64,000 nt of DNA from Paulownia fortunei (taxonomy: Eukaryota; Streptophyta; Magnoliopsida; Lamiales; Paulowniaceae). Positions 57,449-64,000 of this stretch are shown here, piece after piece. The first letter of the stretch is position 1. Each line of letters begins with the position of its first letter. The translations under genes and the position numbers were made by a program. The notes under the pieces were generated by a model that was not told the origin of the DNA, did no database searches, and was given only the letters and a program-made list of their open reading frames with translations. The stretch is from contig CM033106.1 in assembly GCA_019321725.1 (NCBI GenBank), positions 15,350,551 through 15,414,550 on the forward strand, written 5' to 3'.

Positions 57449-57648
57449 ACTCCCCCAATGGCCGATTTTTAAAGCATTCTTGGAAATAAAAATCAACTGG
57501 AAACAAGATAAGAAAATGCACAACTGAGTAATCATGAAAGAGTTCCAGGATTCGTTTTTATTACAAGTGATGTAATTATATTTTATGTTTTCAAAAAAAT
57601 TTAAATTTTATTGCGTATACATTTTTCGAGACTGCATGAACCCAACAG

Positions 57649-57662
57649 TAGTATTAGAGTCA
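57649..57662 (+). other. Primer-binding site of the innermost Cop-A
   Basis: tagtattagagtca, a decayed TGGTATCAGAGCCA, one base after the LTR end. Confidence 0.8.
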
Positions 57663-58690
57663 AGGTTCGTGCATTTCTGACCTTTCATTTGTGCTTATTT
57701 AATTTATGTGAAAAATTGAATATTTATATGTGTAATTTATTTTGAATCAATACATTTCTTTATTTGGGATTATGTGTTGAAACAAGTAAATAAAATGCAA
57801 AAAAAAAAAAACTATCAAAAATCCATGTGCATAATGCCTAGCAGGCATTAGCACTACAGTACCAGTGAGGCTGTGGAGTTGGTGACGTGATGCCAGTTTG
57901 AACTGCTACGGCCGTAGTCTTTGAGTACCCAATGTGCTCGAATGGCTCTTTTGTTCCTCTATCCCATAATTATTATGCAATTATTTATTTTAATTATTAA
58001 AATGTGAAACAAGATCAAAACAAAATGAATTACCACAAGAGTTGATTTCTTGATTCAATAATATGATTCTTAAGTTCAAGATTTCAAGTTTTGCTTTAAG
58101 AATTTGATTCTTGAATTCAAAACTTCAAGATTTGTGAAATCTTGAGATTATTGAATTGATGGTAATGACAAAATCATGGACGTTGATTTCTGATCAAGAA
58201 AATTAGTCTCTTGATTAAGTTTTTCTAAGATTTCTTGATAAAATAAAAAAATCAAGAATTCTTGATGTGATCAAGAAAAGAGAAAAAAAGGTCTAAACTT
58301 ATGCCTATTTTGTTTTGGCAAACAAATGTTGCACTAAAATTAGTTTTTCAAAATTAAAACTAATAGTTAATTTTACCATTTTTTCAAAACCAAGGATTTT
58401 AATCCCAAATTTGAAAGAAATTACATATAACATGACCAGTACATTTACATGCTTTTATTGTCATGTGATGATTTATGTTAAGCCTGTTAGTTGGATGATC
58501 ATGGAGCCTAGCTAATGTGATTGGTTTAATTTTATGCAACTAGTTATTTTTTGGTTTTATTTAAAATGAGGCATGTGAGTCTCCACTTTCTCTAGTTTTT
58601 ATTCTGTATGTATTTCTATCTCACTCCTATGTACCTCTCCTTAGAATTGTTCTTAGGTTTCTTATAACTTTAGCAAATGGAGACTCAGAT
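57663..58690 (+). mobile_element. Cop-A leader, plus strand
   Basis: Parallels 21550-22300 and the reversed minus-strand leaders (ggatgatcatggagcc, ggttttatttaaaatgaggc). It contains a poly-A run near 57799 and a GC-rich block at 57830-57955. The gag-proximal half of the leader and gag itself are missing, because integrase follows. The frame 58315-58515 is leader sequence. Confidence 0.75.
57830..57955 (+). repeat. GC-rich block of the Cop-A leader, copy 5
   Basis: Contains gcctagcaggcattagcact, ggtgacgtgatgcc and a cggccgtag word. Less GC-rich than the other copies but in the same position. Confidence 0.6.
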
Positions 58691-59502
58691 AAAGAATGAT
58701 CCTTAGGCTTGAAAATAAGGCAACCATTGCTCTATTGGCTATAGGAACGATCCACATAGCTCTAGACTGAGTTATGATAATATATTTATTTATCTTTGTT
58801 ACATTGACAAATGAACTATACATCCCAAATTCCATACTGCATAATCAACAAAGTAACTTTAGAATTAGATAATAAAAAAGGGTCATAATTGTGGTAGTCT
58901 AGATTATGTCATATCTCTAAAGAAAGAGTTCAAAAGGAGACACATATGCTTGATCTTTTGGACTTATATGAGGTACCGACTTGTAAATTTTGCCTCAAGG
59001 GTAAGATGACCACATCTTTAGATTTTATCCAAAGGGACGTATGTAATACACTAAGTGTTAGTGCACAGTCGAACTATTCTTATTTCATTACTCTAAAATC
59101 CTTTAAATAGTTTAAATAATTTTAACATGAAGTAGAGAATTAAGTCAGACAAAATATTAAATCCTCGATATGATCGAGGATGAGAATACTAAGCTGGTAA
59201 GTTCTTTGATTATCTAACGGGTAATTGGATCTCTCTTTAAGTGAATCCATGTTGAGTGTCACCTATTTTCTCCTTCATTCTTAGAATTCACCCTAGAATC
59301 GTTGGCATTCTTATCAAGTAAGAATATTATTTAAGTCGGTGTCCAAAAGCATCGTATGAGATATGATGTGGCAAAGGGGGTAAACATACTTAAGGGTATG
59401 AAAGGGCTTGCTTCCTTAATGCAGTTAGTGGGAGATAAGTTGGATGTGAAATTCAGCTTATGCAAATTTATAGGGTATGGAATAGAATCCATTGGATAAT
59501 AT
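58691..59502 (+). pseudogene. Cop-A GAG-pre-integrase and integrase relic
   Basis: Translation around 58890-59100 gives a decayed LCHISKERV, then LDLLDLYEVPTCKFCLKGKM (CxxC of the pre-integrase zinc site) and FIQRDVCNTLSVSAQSNYSY, then FITLKS. Further on, 59165-59190 has a DRG.EY stretch like RSDRGGEY (second catalytic Asp region), 59300-59400 has SLAFL and MRYDVAKG, and 59425-59490 has VGDKLDVKFSLCKFIGYGIES, the copia DKL...CYFIGYP region. Integrase joins cDNA to host DNA. Stops and frameshifts are scattered throughout, and a short deletion sits after GKMTTSL. The domain is cut at 59502 by a minus-strand LTR. Confidence 0.85.
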
Positions 59503-61046
59503 TGTTGGGTTCGTGTGATCCCAAGGTATGCATAATGAAAAAATAATTTTTTTTTTAAAATAACATGCCATAACAGTTACAGTAGTACCCCAGATTGATG
59601 CGATTTTTAACGATCTCCTAATTTCCAACGGTGTGGTAGTGAAAAATTAAAATAATTTTATTTTATACATTTTAATACACTCTAGTTATCATAAGGATTG
59701 AAGCAATCGATTGCTAGCACCTTTCTGAATTCTAGTTCATAGGGATCCATACATCACCCTCTAAAGTAGTCCACACTTTGAGTAGGAACACGAAATCAGA
59801 ATTCCACTAGCAATTTTGGTTTATTTACTAACCTAGTTTGTGGAGTGAATATAGTGAATATTAATTCTTACTATCAACTTGTGATAAAAGAATTAATACT
59901 TAAACAAAAAGATGGAATTTTGGTAGAACAAAGGACGAAAGAAGAAAATAATTTCTCCTTAATTTTTCTAGTATGGCTGAAAATTATAGGGCTACCATTA
60001 ACATTAAATTTTCGGCCCCTATGGTTTAAAAAGGGAACTCAAATATTCTAAGAATCCCACTATTGATATTTTTGGTCTTCTTTTATTTGGTTGGAAGATT
60101 TTTTTGTTGACCTAAGATTCATCAACTCTATTCCTTCATATCTTCCAAAGATATTTAGAGTCTCCTAAAAATTTCAAACTCTTGATTTCTACCCTTTTTA
60201 AACAACCCACATGGGCCTTTCCTAATGGGCCTCATTGAATTTGACTTGAATTTAAAAAAATCCTACAATTAATCTAATTATTTGTTTTAGCCCAAACTCA
60301 ATTAGTTACTGTCATCTAGCCCACCTAATCAAATTAGGCCCAATTAAATAATTCAATTATTGAATTGAGTAAATTAATTTAATAATTAAATTAATTTATG
60401 GTCTACATAATTAATTTGATCCAATAAAATAATTATTTCACTCCAATTACGCTTTATAATCTTATTATGTTCAATTAAATAATTCAATTATTTAATTGAA
60501 TAATTAATTCAACTTATTAATATTTTTTTAAGCCCCAATTAATTAATCTCCATTAATTAATTGAATCCAACTCCTTGGATCAATTCCTAAATTAGAAATG
60601 TTCCATCTCAAATTGTGTGTGACCTTTTAGATTCACAACTAAACTAGCAGTGGGCTTGCAACATTTGCAACTTATGAATAATAATTATTTTGATTAATTA
60701 ATCCCCTTGAAATTAACTCCTTAATTTTAAAAACCTCACAAGTCATGGAAAACACCTAGCAAGTGTATTATGACTACCTAGACTTATGTGAAATAGCGAG
60801 TGAACATATTTCAATTATGAATATCACACACGTAAGGTCCTTCTGTCAACTAATCTCCGATTAAGTCTAGGAGATAGATTAGCAATCGAAACCTAATTGC
60901 TCAATAACTATGATTCTATTTCAAGTTTCAATGACTCGTGACGAATTGTTATAAAAACCCCATCCAACATTCATCCTGTCTTGGCCAAGGCCTTATGAGT
61001 CATAAGCTATGAAAACATAGGAGATTCATTTATTCTACTAGACAAG
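59503..61046 (-). mobile_element. Cop-A 3' LTR of a minus-strand insertion
   Basis: The plus strand starts tgttgggttcgtgtgatccc inside integrase coding sequence and follows the reversed LTR order (with cctaatcaaattagg at 60324-60338) to about ctactagacaag, where LTR-S begins. No primer site lies left of it, so it is a 3' LTR or solo LTR rather than a 5' LTR. The frame 59845-60051 is LTR sequence. Confidence 0.85.
60324..60338. repeat. LTR palindrome CCTAATCAAATTAGG
   Basis: Perfect 6-bp arms with a 3-base loop, equivalent to the palindromes at 16136 and 16266. Confidence 0.85.
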
Positions 61047-62188
61047 TGTAACACCCCCATTACTACACAACTAGATATATATTATAATTTAATATGATAG
61101 AACCTGTGTGCATGCATGGAATTTTTTTTTTTTTTGTGTAACACTTTAAGAAAAGATATATCACTTCTTACATGCACAACCCTGTTTAAAATACTTTCTA
61201 ACACATGTCATGTATTTATATAAAAGTACAACACTCACAAAGATCCAATATTTACATACTTATTTACAGTAAAGTTTTAAAAGCGAGATATAGTACCAGT
61301 CTAAAAATATAATACAACAGACTCAAAATATAACAAACCAACAAAATAGCCCAACAGGTCGTTATCCATGTATACACTCTCTCAGACACCTGCAGGAGCT
61401 CCAACCACCGCCCAGCCAATAAAAGATGCTTCAGGTATCATCGTACTTGCCTACAATGCATAAACTATATGAGCTAATGCTCAGCAAGTAAAGATTATGC
61501 ATGTCAAAAAATAATCCACAATATCAAGTCATGCAACTCAAAATGCTATGCTCACAATGCAATTTTATGCATCAAAATATTTCTCTCAAAATCATTTCTT
61601 TCTTGGCCCCTGACCAACGCTACTATCCCATGCACCGAAAAATAGCTCTGTACACCGCCATAATCCAATGGCCAATAATTATATAAGCATGCAAATCCAT
61701 GCATACTCATACGCATGCAAATCCATGCACACGAACCTACAAATCCATGCATAAAACCATGCAAATTCATGCATGCTTCGGTGCACTAATAGTGATCAGC
61801 AAAATATTTTCCTTTCTCTGAATCATGTCGTGCAATGCAAGATTTATCACAATACTCGTATATGATGCATGCACGTACTAATGACAATGCCCATGTATAT
61901 ATGCTCAATGGAGAGCCCTCTACTATGCACATATGATTTATGATATTACATATAATTCACACATCTACTATGTCTATGCATTGTAGTTGCAAATGAATCT
62001 TTACTTACCTTTCACTTAGTTGGTGGCTTAGTCTAAATCTGTTTAGTATTCCTCTCCAATCTTAGATGTAAAATAGCCTGTAATATTACCCAATATCAAG
62101 CACTATTCCCAATTTGGTAAGTTGAAAGCACAAAATCTCATACTAGACCTTAAACACCAAACTATAAGCTAACAATCAAGCTTTCACA
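61047..62188 (-). mobile_element. LTR-S, truncated second copy
   Basis: tgtaacacccccattactac onward follows 53355-54520 closely, including the minisatellite at 61686-61780. It stops near tcaagctttcacaaac (compare 54500-54526), where Cop-A RNase H/RT sequence begins. The frames 61501-61770 are inside it. Confidence 0.85.
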
Positions 62189-63115
62189 AACCTCAAGCAC
62201 TTCTGGATCATCTTTACGGCCTTCTAGTATTCCTCACCTAGATTAGACTATTATCTGCTCATGACACTTAGAGTATATATGATATCAAGCCTCATACATA
62301 ACATACCATACATTATGCTTCCAATGACAGATGCACAATGTATATGGGTCATCCTTTCCCTCTGCCCAGGAATCTTAAGAGACATTACCCTTGAGAGAAA
62401 AATGCCATGACTTATTGGCAAGTCCTCGTTTGGATTTCTTCATGCTAAACTTTTTTAGCACTTTGTTTATGTATGTAGATTAGGATAGTCTAATCATCCT
62501 TCTAGACCTATCTCTATAGATCTTTATTCTATGAATAAAGGATGCTTATCCTAAATCCTTCATGGAGAACCATTTAGATAACCAAGTCTTAGTTGACTAC
62601 AACATCCCTATATTATTCCTAATAAGTAGGATGCCATCAACATACAACACAATAAATGTCATTGTGCTCCCACTAACCTTCTCATAGACATAAGGTTCAT
62701 TCAGGTTCTTGTGGAAATCAAATGATTTGATTACCTCGTCAATTGAATGTTCCATCTTTGGAAAGCCTATTTGAGCCCATACATAGATCTATGGAGTTTA
62801 CAAAACTTTTGCTCACTCCCTCTGGATATGAAGCTTTCTGGCTGCCTTATATAAACCTCTTCCTTAATATTTCAATTAAGGAAATCGATCTTCACATCCA
62901 TAACCATATCTCATAGCCATAATATGCTGATATGGCTAGCAGTATCTGGATGGATTTAAGCATCTCTACTGGTGAAAAAGTTTCCTCATAATCAATTCCT
63001 TACTTCTGAGTATAACCTTTTGCAACCAATCATGCTTTGTAGGTCACTACCTTTCCATTACACCAAGCTTCTGCTTGTAGACCCATTTTCTGTAGTGGGT
63101 CTACCAAGGTCCACA
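62189..63115 (-). pseudogene. Cop-A RT/connection relic (YVDG)
   Basis: Minus-strand translation around 62615-62655 gives TFIVLYVDGILLI, the copia RT active site with the second catalytic Asp of YVDD changed to Gly. 62189-62420 matches 14700-14935 (connection region toward RNase H), and 62805-63110 matches the RT N-terminal relic at 17047-17335. The region is collinear with a normal copia RT over some 900 bases, so it is the longest RT copy of this family here, but it is full of stops. RNase H proper and the polypurine tract are missing on the left. Confidence 0.85.
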
Positions 63116-63738
63116 CCTTATTAAAGTATATGGAGTTCATCTTGGATTGCATAATGTCTTACCAACTTATATGTAGAGATGATCTTTAGTACTTATGAAA
63201 TAGTAAGGATCTCTTCTTGGAGTATGATTATGGAAAACTGAAACTAAGATCATTTTTCTAGTTTTAAGTCCATTGTGGATGACTTGAAGTCTGTGTCAAG
63301 ATTCATGTTCATCCTAAATGGTGGGATGGTTAGCTGGAAAGAATTCCAAGCATGCAACAACTGTAGATTCCACCGCTGTAGTTGAATAAATCATGACATA
63401 TGATTTCGCAAAAAGAGACTATTTGGATGGGGACATTTATTCAAGTGTTGGATATAGTCCTGACCACTGTAGATCGAGTATCAGAGTATTGCAATAACAA
63501 CGAGGTTGTTGCACAAGCAAGGAAACTAAGTTCTCATCAAAGGATCCAAGCATAAATAAATTAGTAATACCATGATTTTGAATAACATTAGTAGAGGCAA
63601 TATTGGCATGAAAAGATTTACCACAATAAAAAATATAGCAGACCCAGTGATTTAACCTTCAGAAAAGTATTTAAAAGATATCTTGGGAAAGATGGGCATT
63701 AATACTACAACTATTATCTCTGGGGGGGAGTGGGAGAT
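63116..63738 (+). pseudogene. Cop-A RNase H relic of the innermost copia
   Basis: Plus-strand translation from about 63270 gives SRFMFILNGGMVSWKEFQ, equivalent to the SGYVFTLGGAAVSWKS stretch of copia RNase H. Near 63480-63545 it shows decayed words equivalent to CDNEAAIAQARNP and RSKHI, and near 63630-63655 an IADP word, the C-terminal hallmark. The segment 63116-63250 holds the RT-RNase H connection. Stops break all frames. It ends at the polypurine tract and 3' LTR in the right orientation to be the tail of the element whose 5' LTR is LTR c. Confidence 0.8.
63721..63738 (+). other. Polypurine tract
   Basis: tgggggggagtgggagat immediately before an LTR start. The longest purine run of the Cop-A copies. 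Confidence 0.85.
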
Positions 63739-64000
63739 TATTAGGGTAGTGCCTGATAAGGTAATTGATTTGGTTATCCATATACTCTTATATAAACAAT
63801 CTTATTCATATTAATATCATTAAATGGCAATCTTCATATTAAATTCATAATAGCAATTAGATGAATTCCTTATATCACATATAACTAAAGGGTGTGGTTG
63901 CGCATACAATGGCAATAGTAGAATATGGCTCCAATCTTAGGTCTTAAAATATTTCAAGTCAAGAATCATTGAGATGGGATATCAATAATCCCACTGAGAG
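63739..64000 (+). mobile_element. Cop-A 3' LTR, start (runs off the window)
   Basis: TATTAGGGTAGTGCCTGATAAG (first twenty bases read) and the following order match LTR c (53116-53354), including the ggtgtggttgcgcatac block. It is probably the 3' LTR of the element that begins at 53116. Confidence 0.85.

Larger units (their letters stand above)
56057..57647 (+). mobile_element. Cop-A LTR c, part 2
   Basis: Resumes the LTR after LTR-S and ends gactgcatgaacccaaca at 57647. With 53116-53354 it makes an LTR of about 1.83 kb. It contains a 21-bp tandem duplication (56129-56170), three repeats of a palindrome-plus-AATTAATTAA unit (about 56940-57245) and a TATA-like box. The frames 55991-56209 and 57300-57521 are LTR or junction sequence. 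Confidence 0.9.

Noticed and set aside
1..64000. CRISPR array, bacterial operon or defence system
   Set aside because: No regularly spaced identical repeats with unique spacers and no bacterial gene organisation. The families seen are plant retrotransposons.
1..64000. tRNA genes suggested by tggtatcagagcc words
   Set aside because: Only the tRNA-complementary primer sites are present, next to LTR ends. I saw no cloverleaf-sized sequence around them.

Overview
The window looks like flowering-plant nuclear DNA from a gene-poor, AT-rich, repeat-dense region. Almost everything I can identify is a decayed LTR retrotransposon. The families are typical of plant genomes: Ty1/copia with a UBN2-type Gag, a Ty3/gypsy chromovirus, and Ty3/gypsy Athila/Tat-like elements. 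No open frame looks like an intact host gene. I recognised no tRNA or rRNA genes, no CRISPR array and no bacterial-style operon. Species cannot be named from this sequence. Family labels used below are mine: Cop-A (main copia, LTR about 1.8-2.2 kb starting TGTTAGAGTAGTGCC and ending CCCAACA), Cop-B (a second copia-like LTR), Chr (chromovirus, LTR starting TGTAAT and ending GGGGTGTTACA), LTR-S (a 2.7 kb LTR seen without coding sequence), and Tat/Ath (Athila/Tat-like gypsy).

Layout. 1-1095: a copia gag relic. 1100-4690: a Tat-like LTR, polypurine tract and 3' untranslated region on the minus strand. 5153-8055: an Ath LTR, a decayed tRNA-Asp primer site and a broken gag. 8060-11522: Cop-A pieces, including a full 2.2 kb LTR on the minus strand. 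11523-14085: mostly unclassified AT-rich DNA ending in a Cop-B primer site and LTR. 14086-18589: a minus-strand Cop-A with deletions, split by a plus-strand solo Cop-A LTR (14941-17031). 18590-21028: a second Tat copy. 21029-27887: a plus-strand Cop-A LTR and leader split by a Chr element (22724-27784) with an exact target-site duplication. 27888-32823: a minus-strand Chr with LTR and most of pol. 32824-39325: Cop-A LTR and leader pieces, split by a second deleted Chr (36005-39019, exact duplication). 39326-46655: a minus-strand Cop-A with gag, integrase, RT and RNase H relics. 46656-51593: another minus-strand Cop-A copy. 51594-57647: plus-strand Cop-A LTRs inserted one into another, the innermost split by a solo LTR-S (53355-56051, exact duplication). 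57648-64000: the interior of that innermost Cop-A, split by a minus-strand Cop-A piece, ending in its polypurine tract and 3' LTR, which runs off the window.

None of the elements looks autonomous. Reading frames are full of stops, several catalytic motifs are altered (reverse transcriptase YVDD changed to YVND or YVDG; integrase DDE glutamate changed to lysine), and there are large internal deletions. Many changes at diagnostic sites are C-to-T or G-to-A, as expected for long-methylated repeats. The points most worth a second look are an intron-like GT...AG segment in one Chr LTR, a long Cop-A leader with a GC-rich block that changes from copy to copy, palindromes in the Cop-A LTRs, and the nesting itself, which gives relative insertion ages. 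Boundaries were placed by eye by comparing copies within the window. Those without a target-site duplication may be off by tens of bases.
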